Below are positions 8,104 to 16,977 of a DNA stretch of 58,340 nt, piece after piece. The notes beneath the pieces are model-generated. The model was not told the DNA's origin and made no database searches. It saw only the letters and a list, made by a program, of their open reading frames with translations. Source of the DNA: Pseudomonas taiwanensis DSM 21245 (lineage in GTDB: Bacteria; Pseudomonadota; Gammaproteobacteria; Pseudomonadales; Pseudomonadaceae). The stretch covers positions 1-58,340 of the forward strand of contig NZ_AUEC01000035.1 of assembly GCF_000425785.1 (NCBI RefSeq). The letters run 5' to 3'. The translations under genes were made by a program, and so were the position numbers. Within the stretch, counting starts at the first letter, position 1. Every line of letters begins with the position of its first letter.

Positions 8104-8637
8104 TCAGATCACTACATTACGCACGAACCGCGTGGGCACGTTTCCATCATTGCGGTAGGCGTACCGACAGTTGCTGGGAAACACATGGAACTGGCCGACC
8201 TGCAAGCAGTGCTCGGCCCCTTCGATGATCAGGGTCAGTTGCCCTTCAGCCACGTAGATCTGCTCGCTCCACCCTTCTGCGTCGGCTTCGCTGCGGTAGC
8301 ACTCCCCCGGCGCGAGGGTCCACTCCCAGATCTCGACCTCTCGTCGGGCCGCACTGCTGGCCAGCAGCACGGCCTTGCTCTGCGGGTGCTCACCGGCCCA
8401 GGCCAGCTCTTCGATGCGGCTTGGGTCGCGGTGGTCAGGCGCCTGGATCAACGTGCTGAACGCCACGCCCAGCGCCTCGGCGATCAAGTCGAGGGTGGTC
8501 AGGCTGACGTTCTTTTCCCCGGCCTCTATCGCCACGAGCATGCGCCTGCTAACCCCGGAGCGCTCCGCCAGGGCACTTTGGCTGAGCCCCAGGCCGTTAC
8601 GCAAGCGACGGACGTTTTGGCTCACGTGTTGAAGCAC
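8104..8637 (-). CDS. XRE-cupin transcriptional regulator, probable repressor of EamA exporters
   Basis: A 177-residue regulator with an N-terminal Cro/cI-type helix-turn-helix (about 5-60: LRNGLGLSQSALAERSGVSR, then a recognition helix) and a C-terminal cupin sensor domain (about 95-175). No in-frame ATG lies at a sensible place; I use the GTG at 8637, with another GTG at 8625 as alternative, and an upstream extension to 8775 lacks domain character. Two copies of the palindrome TGnGCAnTATAnTGCnCA (8661-8678, 8690-8707) lie between it and the divergent EamA exporter, and a third lies before the RhtA-like gene at 269. It is therefore the natural candidate to bind them and to regulate itself. 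Ligand unknown, perhaps an exported amino acid. Confidence 0.85.
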   Translation of the reverse strand: MLQHVSQNVRRLRNGLGLSQSALAERSGVSRRMLVAIEAGEKNVSLTTLDLIAEALGVAFSTLIQAPDHRDPSRIEELAWAGEHPQSKAVLLASSAARREVEIWEWTLAPGECYRSEADAEGWSEQIYVAEGQLTLIIEGAEHCLQVGQFHVFPSNCRYAYRNDGNVPTRFVRNVVI

Positions 8638-8660
8638 CGATGAACGGTGCGCGGAATCTT

Positions 8661-8678
8661 TGTGCACTATATTGCTCA
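8661..8678. promoter_or_regulatory. Palindromic operator, copy A
   Basis: TGTGCACTATATTGCTCA fits TGnGCAnTATAnTGCnCA at all 14 fixed positions. It starts 23 bp upstream of the regulator's GTG and contains a TATAGT-like -10 on the minus strand, suggesting autoregulation. Confidence 0.65.
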
Positions 8679-8689
8679 CTGGAAGAGGT

Positions 8690-8707
8690 TGCGCAGTATA
8701 CTGCCCA
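8690..8707. promoter_or_regulatory. Palindromic operator, copy B
   Basis: TGCGCAGTATACTGCCCA fits the same consensus and starts 29 bp after copy A. Its TATACT core could be the -10 of the exporter gene that starts at 8751. Confidence 0.65.
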
Positions 8708-8750
8708 CTTTGCGGCGATTGTGCGCCGCCCCCTCCGAGTGCGCAAGACC

Positions 8751-9701
8751 ATGAACCAGCCAGACACCGCCCCAAAGACGTCGTTATCTTTACGCCTGAG
8801 CAAGGCCGAACTGGTCCTGGTGTTCATCACCATGCTCTGGGGTGGCACCTTCCTGCTGGTCCATAACGTGATGACCGTCAGTGGCCCGATGTTCTTCGTC
8901 GGCCTGCGTTTTGCCGCCGCCGCCCTGTTCGTCGGCCTGGTATCGGCGCGCGCACTGTCGGGCCTGACTTTCACCGAGCTGAAGGCCGGCATGCTGATCG
9001 GTGTATCCATCATGCTCGGCTACGGCCTGCAGACCATGGGTCTGCAAACCATCAGCAGCAGCCAGTCGGCATTCATCACCGCACTTTACGTACCCTTCGT
9101 CCCGTTGCTGCAATGGCTGGTGCTCGGGCGTCGACCTGGCCTGATGCCGAGCATCGGCATCTGCCTGGCCTTCGTCGGCCTGATGCTGCTGGCCGGCCCG
9201 GAAGGCGGCGCCCTGCATTTCAGTGAAGGGGAACTGGTCACCTTGGTCAGCGCCGTGGCCATCGCTGGCGAGATCATCCTGATCAGCCGCTATGCCGGCC
9301 AGGTCGATGTGCGCCGGGTGACCGTGGTGCAGTTGGCCACCGCTTCGTTGCTGTCGTTTCTGATGATCGTTCCGACCCAGGAGCGCATTCCCGACTTTTC
9401 CGGGTTGCTGCTGGCCAGCGCCTTGGGACTGGGCGCGATGAGCGCGGTCATTCAAGTGGCCATGAACTGGGCCCAGCAATCGGTATCGCCGACCCGCGCC
9501 ACCTTGATCTACGCGGGCGAGCCGGTCTGGGCCGGGATCGTCGGGCGCATCGCTGGCGAACGTCTGCCGGGCGTGGCGCTGATCGGCGGCGCTCTGATCG
9601 TATTGGCCGTGATCGTCAGCGAGTTGAAGGTCCGCCGCGGTGACGCGGCCGACCACGCCTCGGATGAAACCCTTCAGCACGAACGTGAAGGCAGCCGGTA
9701 A
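8751..9701 (+). CDS. EamA/DMT family exporter
   Basis: A 316-residue inner-membrane protein with ten hydrophobic segments and two EamA repeats; FITMLWGGTFLLVHNVM opens the first and GEPVWAGIVGRIAGERL is typical of the second. It is probably an efflux carrier for a small metabolite or drug; substrate unknown. I choose the ATG at 8751, giving MNQPDTAPKTSLSL, because the upstream in-frame extension from 8640 would run across the two operator palindromes. Divergent from the XRE-cupin regulator at 8104, which is expected to control it. It is only distantly similar to the RhtA-like carrier at 269, with which it shares the operator. Confidence 0.87.
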   Translation: MNQPDTAPKTSLSLRLSKAELVLVFITMLWGGTFLLVHNVMTVSGPMFFVGLRFAAAALFVGLVSARALSGLTFTELKAGMLIGVSIMLGYGLQTMGLQTISSSQSAFITALYVPFVPLLQWLVLGRRPGLMPSIGICLAFVGLMLLAGPEGGALHFSEGELVTLVSAVAIAGEIILISRYAGQVDVRRVTVVQLATASLLSFLMIVPTQERIPDFSGLLLASALGLGAMSAVIQVAMNWAQQSVSPTRATLIYAGEPVWAGIVGRIAGERLPGVALIGGALIVLAVIVSELKVRRGDAADHASDETLQHEREGSR

Positions 9702-9792
9702 AGCGCGTAACAGCAGCTATGCTTTGTAAAAAACTGTTATAAAAAAACAGCTTGTCACACCGGTTTTGTACGATTCTGCGACAGCTTGCGTG

Positions 9793-9821
9793 TTGGTGAT
9801 CAACTGCTCGGCACGTATGAT
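9793..9821 (+). promoter_or_regulatory. Candidate sigma-70 promoter of the mrp operon
   Basis: TTGGTG (9793-9798) and TATGAT (9816-9821) are separated by 17 bp and lie 30 bp before the first ATG. The -35 is imperfect; the call rests on position and the good -10. Confidence 0.4.
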
Positions 9822-9851
9822 CCTTGGCAAACCTCTCCAGAATAGAACGCT

Positions 9852-12767
9852 ATGTCATTGATAGTGCTATTGCTTCTGCCGTTCGTGGGCAGTTGCCTGG
9901 CAGCCGTGCTGCCGCACAATGCACGTAACGCCGAGTCCATCCTTGCCGGGCTCGTAGCCTTGGTCGGTACCGTCCAGGTAGCACTGTTGTACCCGCAAGT
10001 CGCCCATGGCGGGGTAATTCGCGAAGAACTGCTATGGCTGCCAAGCCTGGGCATGAACCTGGTGCTGCGCATGGATGGCTTTGCCTGGCTGTTCTCGCTG
10101 CTGGTGCTGGGCATCGGCACCCTGGTGTCGCTGTACGCCCGGTACTACATGTCGCCACAAGACCCGGTACCGCGCTTCTTCGCCTTCTTCCTGGCATTCA
10201 TGGGCGCCATGCTCGGTTTGGTGATTTCCGGCAACCTCATCCAGCTGGTGTTCTTCTGGGAGCTGACCAGCCTGTTTTCGTTCCTGCTGATCGGCTACTG
10301 GCACCACCGCGCCGATGCTCGCCGGGGGGCCTACATGGCGCTGATGGTCACCGGCGCCGGCGGGCTGTGCCTGTTGGTCGGCGCGCTGCTGCTCGGCCAT
10401 GTGGTCGGCAGCTATGACCTGGACAAGGTGCTGGCCGCTGGCGAGACCATTCGCCAGCACGCGCTCTACCCGGTGTTGCTGCCACTGATCCTGATCGGCG
10501 CCCTGAGCAAGAGTGCGCAGTTCCCCTTCCAGTTCTGGCTACCCCACGCCATGGCTGCGCCCACGCCCGTGTCGGCATACCTGCACTCGGCAACCATGGT
10601 CAAGGCCGGGGTGTTCCTGCTGGCCCGTCTGTGGCCGGTACTCTCAGGCAGCGAAGAGTGGTTCTGGATCGTCGGCGGTGCCGGCGCGCTGACCCTGCTG
10701 CTTGGCGCCTTCGCCGCGATGTTCCAGAACGACCTCAAGGGCCTGCTGGCGTACTCGACCATCAGCCACCTCGGGCTCATTACCCTGCTGCTGGGCCTTA
10801 ACAGCCCGTTGGCTGCCGTAGCGGCGGTGTTCCACATTCTCAACCACGCCACCTTCAAGGCGTCATTGTTCATGGCCGCCGGCATCATCGACCATGAAAG
10901 CGGCACCCGCGACATTCGCCGCCTCAGCGGCCTGATCCGCCTGGTCCCCTACACCGCCACGCTGGCCATGGTCGCCAGCGCCTCGATGGCCGGCGTACCG
11001 CTGATGAACGGTTTCCTGTCCAAAGAGATGTTCTTCGCCGAGACGGTGTTCATCTCCTCTACCGCCTGGGTCGAAGCCGCATTACCGGTGATTGCCACGC
11101 TGGCGGGCACCTTCAGCGTGGCCTACGCCCTGCGTTTCACCGTCGATGTGTTCTTCGGCCCAACTGCGCAGGACTTGCCGCACACCCCGCATGAACCGCC
11201 GCGCTGGATGCGTGCCCCCGTGGAACTGCTGGTGCTCACCTGCCTGGTGGTGGGCATTTTCCCAGCCCAGTCGGTCGGCCCATTGCTGGCGGCGGCTGCA
11301 CTGCCGGTGGTAGGTGGAACCTTGCCCGAGTACAGCCTGGCCATCTGGCACGGCTGGAATGCCCCGTTGATCATGAGCCTGATCGCCATGAGCGGGGGCA
11401 TCGTGTTGTACCTGCTGCTGCGCAACCAATTGCGTCGCGGTCGTTTCCCTTACCCACCACTGATCGAACGGTTCAACGGCAAGCGCTTGTTCGAACACGG
11501 CCAGGTCCGACTGATGCTGCTGGCGCGGCGCATCGAACGGCTGTTGACGTCCCGCCGCCTGCAGGCGCAACTGTTCATGCTGGTGCTGGCAGCCTTCCTG
11601 GCCGGGCTCACGCCGATGCTTTACAGCGGCCTGAGCTGGGGTGACCGTCCGAAGATCCCGGGTTCTGGCGTGTTCGTCGCCCTGTGGCTGATCGCCATCG
11701 CCTGCGCCATCGGGGCCGCCTACCAGGCCAAATACCACCGGTTGGCGGCGTTGATCATGGTCAGCGTCTGCGGTCTGATGACCTGCATAACATTCGTCTG
11801 GTTCTCGGCACCGGACCTGGCACTGACCCAGCTGGTGGTCGAAGTGGTCACCACCGTGCTGATACTGCTCGGCCTGCGCTGGCTGCCGCGCCGTATCGAG
11901 GGCGTCTCGCCGCTGCCCGGCAGCCAGGAGCGTGCGCGTCTGCGGCGTCTGCGCGACCTGCTGCTGGCGGTGCTGGTCGGCGCGGGCATGGCGGCGTTGT
12001 CATATGCCATGCTGACCCGGCCGACCCCCAACGACATTTCATCGTTCTACCTCAGCCGCGCCCTGCCCCAGGGCGGCGGGACCAATGTGGTCAACGTGAT
12101 GCTGGTCGACTTCCGCGGCTTCGATACCCTGGGGGAAATCACCGTACTGGTCGCCGTGGCCCTGACCGTGTTCGCCCTGCTGCGCCGCTTCCGCCCGCCC
12201 AAGGAAAGCATGCAGCTGCCTGCACAACAACGGTTGCTGGCACCAGACGTGGTCACCGACCTGATCAACCCGCGTCATGCCGCCGATACCGCACTGGGCT
12301 TCATGATGGTGCCAGCCGTATTGGTGCGCTTGTTGCTGCCGATCGCCCTGCTGGTGTCGATGTACCTGTTCATGCGCGGCCACAACCAGCCAGGCGGCGG
12401 TTTTGTCGCCGGTCTGGTGATGTCTGTGGCGTTCATCCTCCAGTACATGGTTGCCGGGACCCAGTGGGTCGAAGCCCAGATGAGCCTGCGGCCGCTGCGC
12501 TGGATGGGTACCGGCCTGCTCTGCGCCACCCTGACCGGGGTCGGCGCAATGTTGCTGGGTTACCCTTTCCTGACCACCCATACCGCTCACCTGCACCTGC
12601 CCGTGCTGGGTGACGTGCACGTGGCCAGCGCCTTGTTCTTCGATGTCGGCGTGTACACCGTCGTGGTTGGTTCGACCTTGTTGATCCTCACCGCCCTGGC
12701 GCACCAATCGGTCCGCGCCTACCGCCCGGCCAACCCGTCGAAATCCAGCCAAGCAGGAGCCGCCTGA
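9852..12767 (+). CDS. mrpA: Mrp/Sha cation:proton antiporter, fused subunit AB
   Basis: A 971-residue polytopic membrane protein. Residues about 1-780 resemble the NuoL-like MrpA subunit (FFWELTSLFSFLLIGYW, then PVSAYLHSATMVKAGVFLLARL, a proton-channel signature), and about 800-960 are an MrpB domain (LLPIALLVSMYLFMRGHNQPGGGFVAG). A- and B-subunits are fused, the arrangement of six-gene group 2 mrp (pha/sha) operons. The complex exchanges cytoplasmic Na+, K+ or Li+ for protons and supports alkaline pH, salt and bile tolerance. First gene of a tightly packed operon; its TGA shares one base with the ATG of mrpC. Confidence 0.95.
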   Translation: MSLIVLLLLPFVGSCLAAVLPHNARNAESILAGLVALVGTVQVALLYPQVAHGGVIREELLWLPSLGMNLVLRMDGFAWLFSLLVLGIGTLVSLYARYYMSPQDPVPRFFAFFLAFMGAMLGLVISGNLIQLVFFWELTSLFSFLLIGYWHHRADARRGAYMALMVTGAGGLCLLVGALLLGHVVGSYDLDKVLAAGETIRQHALYPVLLPLILIGALSKSAQFPFQFWLPHAMAAPTPVSAYLHSATMVKAGVFLLARLWPVLSGSEEWFWIVGGAGALTLLLGAFAAMFQNDLKGLLAYSTISHLGLITLLLGLNSPLAAVAAVFHILNHATFKASLFMAAGIIDHESGTRDIRRLSGLIRLVPYTATLAMVASASMAGVPLMNGFLSKEMFFAETVFISSTAWVEAALPVIATLAGTFSVAYALRFTVDVFFGPTAQDLPHTPHEPPRWMRAPVELLVLTCLVVGIFPAQSVGPLLAAAALPVVGGTLPEYSLAIWHGWNAPLIMSLIAMSGGIVLYLLLRNQLRRGRFPYPPLIERFNGKRLFEHGQVRLMLLARRIERLLTSRRLQAQLFMLVLAAFLAGLTPMLYSGLSWGDRPKIPGSGVFVALWLIAIACAIGAAYQAKYHRLAALIMVSVCGLMTCITFVWFSAPDLALTQLVVEVVTTVLILLGLRWLPRRIEGVSPLPGSQERARLRRLRDLLLAVLVGAGMAALSYAMLTRPTPNDISSFYLSRALPQGGGTNVVNVMLVDFRGFDTLGEITVLVAVALTVFALLRRFRPPKESMQLPAQQRLLAPDVVTDLINPRHAADTALGFMMVPAVLVRLLLPIALLVSMYLFMRGHNQPGGGFVAGLVMSVAFILQYMVAGTQWVEAQMSLRPLRWMGTGLLCATLTGVGAMLLGYPFLTTHTAHLHLPVLGDVHVASALFFDVGVYTVVVGSTLLILTALAHQSVRAYRPANPSKSSQAGAA

Positions 12768-13111
12768 TGGAAGAAGTCATTGCAATCGCCATCGGTGTGT
12801 TGGCCGCCTCTGGAGTGTGGCTGATCCTGCGTCCTCGCACCTATCAGGTGATCATGGGCCTGTGCCTGCTGTCCTACGGCGTAAACCTGTTCATTTTCAG
12901 CATGGGTAGCCTGTTCATCGGCAAGGAGCCAATCATCAAGGACGGCGTCACCCAGGACCTGCTGCACTACACCGACCCACTTCCCCAGGCCTTGGTACTC
13001 ACTGCCATCGTCATCAGTTTCGCCATGACCGCGCTGTTCCTGGTGGTGCTGCTGGCCTCCCGTGGCCTGACCGGCACCGACCATGTCGATGGCCGGGAGC
13101 GTGAAGAATGA
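12767..13111 (+). CDS. mrpC: Mrp antiporter subunit C
   Basis: A 114-residue protein with three transmembrane segments, NuoK-like, as in MrpC/MnhC (IAIGVLAASGVWLILRPRTYQVIMGLCLLSYGVNLFIF split over helices one and two). It is slightly longer than usual owing to a charged tail (TGTDHVDGREREE). It starts on the last base of the mrpA stop and overlaps mrpD by 4 bp (ATGA). Confidence 0.94.
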   Translation: MEEVIAIAIGVLAASGVWLILRPRTYQVIMGLCLLSYGVNLFIFSMGSLFIGKEPIIKDGVTQDLLHYTDPLPQALVLTAIVISFAMTALFLVVLLASRGLTGTDHVDGREREE

Positions 13112-14787
13112 CTGGAGCGAGCCAACTGATCGTCGCGCCCATCCTGCTGCCATTGCTCACGGCAGCAGTGATGCTGTTGCTGGGCGAGAAACATCGCCAG
13201 CTCAAGGCCCGCCTGAACCTGCTGTCCAGCATCAGCGGCCTGGCCATCGCCATCTACCTGTTGCTGTGGGTGCGCACCCAAGGTCAGGCGGAGTCCATTG
13301 GTGTCTACCTGCCTGGAAACTGGTCGGCACCGTTCGGCATCGTGCTGGTTGTCGACCACCTGTCTGCCCTGTTGCTGACCCTGACCGGGGTCATTGCTGT
13401 GAGCGCCCTGATGTTCGCCCGTGCCCGTTGGGACAGTGCCGGCGCCAGCTTCCATGCGCTGTTCCAGATCCAACTGATGGGCCTGTACGGGGCGTTCCTG
13501 ACCGCCGACCTGTTCAACCTGTTCGTATTCTTCGAGGTGCTGCTGGCAGCTTCCTACGGTCTGTTGTTGCACGGCTCGGGCCGGGCACGGGTCAGGGCTG
13601 GCCTGCACTACATCGCCATCAACCTGTTCGCTTCGTCGTTGTTCCTGGTGGGCGCGGCGATGCTCTATGGCGTAACCGGCACACTGAACATGGCCGATCT
13701 GGCCCTGAAGATACCGCTGGTGCCCGAAGCCGACCGTGGCCTGCTGCATGCTGGCGCCGCGATTCTGGCCATGGCGTTTCTGGTCAAGGCCGGCATCTGG
13801 CCACTGAATTTCTGGCTGGTACCCGCCTATGCCTCAGCCAGTGCTCCGGTGGCGGCGCTGTTCGCCATCATGACCAAGGTCGGGCTGTACGCGGTGTTGC
13901 GCCTTTGGACCTTGCTGTTCTCCGGCCAGGCCGGGGCCTCGGCGCACTTCGGTGGCCAGTGGCTGGTCTATGGTGGCCTGGTGACGCTAGCGGTGGCGGC
14001 AGTGTCGATTCTTGCTGCGCAACGCCTGGAACGGCTGGCTGCCCTGAGCATCCTGGTCTCCGCTGGTACGCTGCTGGGCGCGATCGGTTTCGCCCAGCCG
14101 GCCCTGATCGGCGCTGCGCTGTTTTACTTGGTCAGCTCGACCTTGGCCCTATGCGCACTATTCCTGCTTGCAGAACTGGTCGAGCGTTCGCGCTCGGCCA
14201 ACGAACTGCCCCTGGATGAAGAGGAAGATGCCATTCCGCCGCCGCTGGAGTCGCTGCACCCTCCAAAAGGCATCAACCTCGACGATGAACAAAAGGCCGT
14301 GATCGGCCAGATCATCCCATGGACCATGGCCTTCCTGGGCCTTAGCTTCATCGCTTGCGCACTGCTGATCATCGGCATGCCGCCGCTATCGGGCTTCATT
14401 GGCAAACTCAACCTGATCAGCGCCCTGTTCAATCCACAAGGGCTTGGCACTCCGAGCGAACAACCGCTGAGCGCGGCGGGCTGGGGGCTGGTGGCACTGC
14501 TGGTGCTGTCTGGCATGGCTTCTCTGATCGCCTTCTGCCGCGTCGGTATCCAGCGCTTCTGGAAGCCCGAGGAACGTCCTTCACCGGTACTGCGCCGCTT
14601 CGAATACCTGCCGATCGTCATCCTGCTTGGCCTGTGCATCATCCTGAGCTTCAGGGCCGAGCCTGTGCTGCGCTATACCCAGGACACCGCTGCCAGCTTG
14701 CAAGCACCCGATGCGTACATAGAAGCCGTGATGGCCGCACGCCCGATACCGGGCCCCACCACGCTCGACGGGCAGGTGCAACCATGA
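13108..14787 (+). CDS. mrpD: Mrp antiporter subunit D
   Basis: A 559-residue NuoM/N-like proton-translocating subunit with about fourteen transmembrane helices. Conserved landmarks are FEVLLAASYGLLLHG near residue 145 and LVKAGIWPLNFWLVPAYASA near 225, where the essential lysine lies. Between about residues 363 and 395 there is a polar, acidic loop (ELPLDEEEDAIPPPLES) that interrupts the membrane domain; this is probably cytoplasmic and may be a Pseudomonas feature. It overlaps its neighbours by 4 bp on each side, so all subunits should be made from one transcript. Confidence 0.95.
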   Translation: MTGASQLIVAPILLPLLTAAVMLLLGEKHRQLKARLNLLSSISGLAIAIYLLLWVRTQGQAESIGVYLPGNWSAPFGIVLVVDHLSALLLTLTGVIAVSALMFARARWDSAGASFHALFQIQLMGLYGAFLTADLFNLFVFFEVLLAASYGLLLHGSGRARVRAGLHYIAINLFASSLFLVGAAMLYGVTGTLNMADLALKIPLVPEADRGLLHAGAAILAMAFLVKAGIWPLNFWLVPAYASASAPVAALFAIMTKVGLYAVLRLWTLLFSGQAGASAHFGGQWLVYGGLVTLAVAAVSILAAQRLERLAALSILVSAGTLLGAIGFAQPALIGAALFYLVSSTLALCALFLLAELVERSRSANELPLDEEEDAIPPPLESLHPPKGINLDDEQKAVIGQIIPWTMAFLGLSFIACALLIIGMPPLSGFIGKLNLISALFNPQGLGTPSEQPLSAAGWGLVALLVLSGMASLIAFCRVGIQRFWKPEERPSPVLRRFEYLPIVILLGLCIILSFRAEPVLRYTQDTAASLQAPDAYIEAVMAARPIPGPTTLDGQVQP

Positions 14788-15272
14788 GCCGACTATTCCC
14801 TGCCCCGCTGCTGTCCCTGTCGCTGTTCGTGCTGTGGCTGCTGCTCAACTTATCGGTGAGCGCCGGCAACCTGCTGCTTGGCGCAGCCCTCGGCATGCTG
14901 GCGCCTTTGCTCATGGCCCCTCTGCGGCCTCAGCATGCCCATGTGCGACGGCCGCTGGTCATCGCCAGGCTGATCTTCCGGGTAGGTATCGATGTGATCG
15001 TGTCCAACCTGTTGGTCGCACGCGGCGTGTTGCGCGCAGGCAAGCGACCACCCCGCTCGGCATTCGTGCACATTCCGCTGGATCTGCGTGATGCCCATGG
15101 CCTGGCGGCGTTGTCGATGATCACCACGGTCGTGCCTGGCACCGTCTGGTCAGAACTGGCCCTGGACCGCAGTGTGTTATTGCTGCATGTGTTCGACCTT
15201 GAAGACGAACACGCCTTCATCGAACACTTCAAGCACACCTACGAACGCCCGTTGATGGAGATATTCGAATGA
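14784..15272 (+). CDS. mrpE: Mrp antiporter subunit E
   Basis: A 162-residue MrpE protein with two N-terminal membrane helices, followed by a soluble part with the family's hallmark stretches: IVSNLLVARGVLRAGKRPP and SMITTVVPGTVWSEL. It is required for assembly and activity of the antiporter. The ATG at 14784 overlaps the end of mrpD by 4 bp; an open extension upstream is an out-of-frame shadow of mrpD. It overlaps mrpF by 4 bp. Confidence 0.94.
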   Translation: MSRLFPAPLLSLSLFVLWLLLNLSVSAGNLLLGAALGMLAPLLMAPLRPQHAHVRRPLVIARLIFRVGIDVIVSNLLVARGVLRAGKRPPRSAFVHIPLDLRDAHGLAALSMITTVVPGTVWSELALDRSVLLLHVFDLEDEHAFIEHFKHTYERPLMEIFE

Positions 15273-15547
15273 CAGGCCTGCTTGCCAATGCAGTCCTCGC
15301 CAGCCTGTTCATCTTTGCGTTGGCCATGGCCCTGGCGCTGATCCGGCTGTTTCGTGGCCCGTCCGCCCAGGACCGAGTCCTGGCGCTGGACTACCTGTAC
15401 ATCCTGGCGATGCTGATGATGCTGGTGCTCGGCATTCGCTATGCCAGCGATACTTATTTCGAGGGCGCCTTGCTGATCGCGTTGTTCGGCTTCGTCGGCT
15501 CGTTTGCCCTGGCCAAGTTCCTGCTGCGCGGCGAGGTGATCGAATGA
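15269..15547 (+). CDS. mrpF: Mrp antiporter subunit F
   Basis: A 92-residue subunit with three transmembrane helices and the conserved RLFRGPSAQDRVLALD loop of MrpF/PhaF between the first two. The family has been linked to cholate efflux in Bacillus (established knowledge). It overlaps mrpE and mrpG by 4 bp each. Confidence 0.94.
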   Translation: MTGLLANAVLASLFIFALAMALALIRLFRGPSAQDRVLALDYLYILAMLMMLVLGIRYASDTYFEGALLIALFGFVGSFALAKFLLRGEVIE

Positions 15548-15909
15548 CGGACACCCTGGACTTGCCTCTGTGGCTTGAGCTTGTCACCGCCGCACTGCTG
15601 CTGACCAGCAGCCTGTTCGCCCTGGTGGGAGCCTTGGGCTTGTTGCGCCTGAAGGACTATTTTCAGCGTATGCACCCACCGGCACTGGCTTCCACTATCG
15701 GCGCCTGGTGCGTCTCTCTGGCCTCGATCCTTTATTTCTCGTGGCTCAAGGAGGGCCCGGTACTGCACGCCTGGCTGATTCCGATCCTGCTGTCGATCAC
15801 GGTACCGGTAACCACACTGCTGCTGGCCAGGGCCGCGCTGTTTCGCAAACGGATGTCGAAGGAAGCGGTGCCTGAGGAAATCAGCAGCCACAAAAATCAC
15901 GACCACTGA
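15544..15909 (+). CDS. mrpG: Mrp antiporter subunit G
   Basis: A 121-residue terminal subunit with three transmembrane helices and the MrpG motif GLLRLKDYFQRMHPPALAST. A hydrophilic, histidine-containing tail (SSHKNHDH) closes the protein. Last gene of the operon; no clear terminator follows before the convergent small gene at 15922. Confidence 0.94.
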   Translation: MTDTLDLPLWLELVTAALLLTSSLFALVGALGLLRLKDYFQRMHPPALASTIGAWCVSLASILYFSWLKEGPVLHAWLIPILLSITVPVTTLLLARAALFRKRMSKEAVPEEISSHKNHDH

Positions 15910-15921
15910 GCAGCCGCCTTT

Positions 15922-16134
15922 CTACCCCTCGCTCAGACGCTGCAATTCACGCCGCACCATCGCGGCATAGGGTGCTGGGCTCAGCTGATAGAGCTGGCCC
16001 GCTACCCAGGCCAACCAGGCACCCTGCATCCGCTCCCGCTGTGCCAACAGATGCTCGGCCTGCGCGGTGGCTTGCGCCTGATACCGCAGATGAAACTCGG
16101 CCCGGCTCTGGGGCGTAACGGCGCTTTCACTCAT
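15922..16134 (-). CDS. Small hypothetical protein
   Basis: A 70-residue soluble, glutamine- and arginine-rich, probably helical protein (MSESAVTPQSRAEFHLRYQ...). I do not recognise the family. Its start overlaps the stop of the gene at 16131 by 4 bp (ATGA), so the two are co-translated. It lies convergent to mrpG. Confidence 0.55.
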   Translation of the reverse strand: MSESAVTPQSRAEFHLRYQAQATAQAEHLLAQRERMQGAWLAWVAGQLYQLSPAPYAAMVRRELQRLSEG

Positions 16135-16601
16135 TCACTGGCCTTGAAGGTGGTCAACTCACCCTTACGCCATTTCGCAACCTTGCCGGTCACGGCCTTG
16201 AGCAATTTGCCCAGCCCTTCCTGAACTTGTTGCTGGGCGGCGAACACCAGCATCACGCCGTGGCCTTCGCGAAACACGATGCCTTCACCTTCAGGGACGG
16301 AAACGAACGCATAGTCACCTACGCCATAGACATTGAGCTTGATGTCACGAAAGCGCATCTCCAGCTTGCCGCCTTCGCGACTGGGCAATACCGCAGCCCG
16401 GAAGTGGTCACCCACCTTCAACTCCAAACGTTGCTTGTCGTCGACGACCAACGCACTGTCGGTGTCGATTTCAGCCATGTACAAACCTTCGGGGCTTTGC
16501 TCGGTGACATAGACAAAACGCCCCTGAAACAGTTTGACGAGCCTTGCGCGCAAGTCGCCCAAGGCAAACAGAGCGTGGGTATCAAGAGTACTGACTGCCA
16601 A
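16131..16601 (-). CDS. Hypothetical protein, two-gene unit with the 70-residue protein
   Basis: A protein of about 156 residues, probably cytosolic and beta-rich in the middle (VYVTEQSPEGLYMAEIDTDSA, then LELKVGDHFRAAVLPSREGG), with a C-terminal helix rich in Lys (QEGLGKLLKAVTGKVAKWRKGEL). No family recognised. The start is uncertain: no ATG fits. I choose the TTG at 16601 because GAGG lies nine bases upstream; GTG at 16637 and TTG at 16661 are alternatives. It overlaps the downstream small gene by 4 bp. Confidence 0.55.
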   Translation of the reverse strand: MAVSTLDTHALFALGDLRARLVKLFQGRFVYVTEQSPEGLYMAEIDTDSALVVDDKQRLELKVGDHFRAAVLPSREGGKLEMRFRDIKLNVYGVGDYAFVSVPEGEGIVFREGHGVMLVFAAQQQVQEGLGKLLKAVTGKVAKWRKGELTTFKASE

Positions 16602-16977
16602 TGAAGTGATCCTCAAACCGTTTACATCCGCACTCACTCTTCGTGCAAGAGGCGCGGCCAATTCATGTCGATAGACAAAGATTAATAACGCAATACACGA
16701 GATGTCTGTGCCTGCAGACGCTGCTGCATGCAGGAATCGTTACTCTGACTTGCCAGATCTGGCCTAAGTGCAGGCTTTCGGCATATTCCCCTCGGGGAAG
16801 CGTAAAGTCTGACAGCAAAAATGCCAGAAAAGATGCGACAGATTGCGACAGGCCCCTCGGCAGAATGGGCGCTGGAATCTATCGGTGCATTACGTAGGCG
16901 GAAATATGCACGAAAACACCAAAATCCGTCGAGAGAAAAAGAGGTTTTTTCTTACGCCGCTGGGCGCAATATCCTAC
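16602..16977. other. 376-bp intergenic region with symmetric motifs, no gene seen
   Basis: I find no convincing gene. It holds a perfect 12-bp palindrome GCCAGATCTGGC (16752-16763), an inverted repeat TTCCCC-TC-GGGGAA (16786-16799), and TGCGACAG twice, 10 bp apart (16834-16841, 16844-16851). It must contain the promoter of the leftward gene at 16601 and may encode a small RNA, which cannot be decided by eye. Confidence 0.4.
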
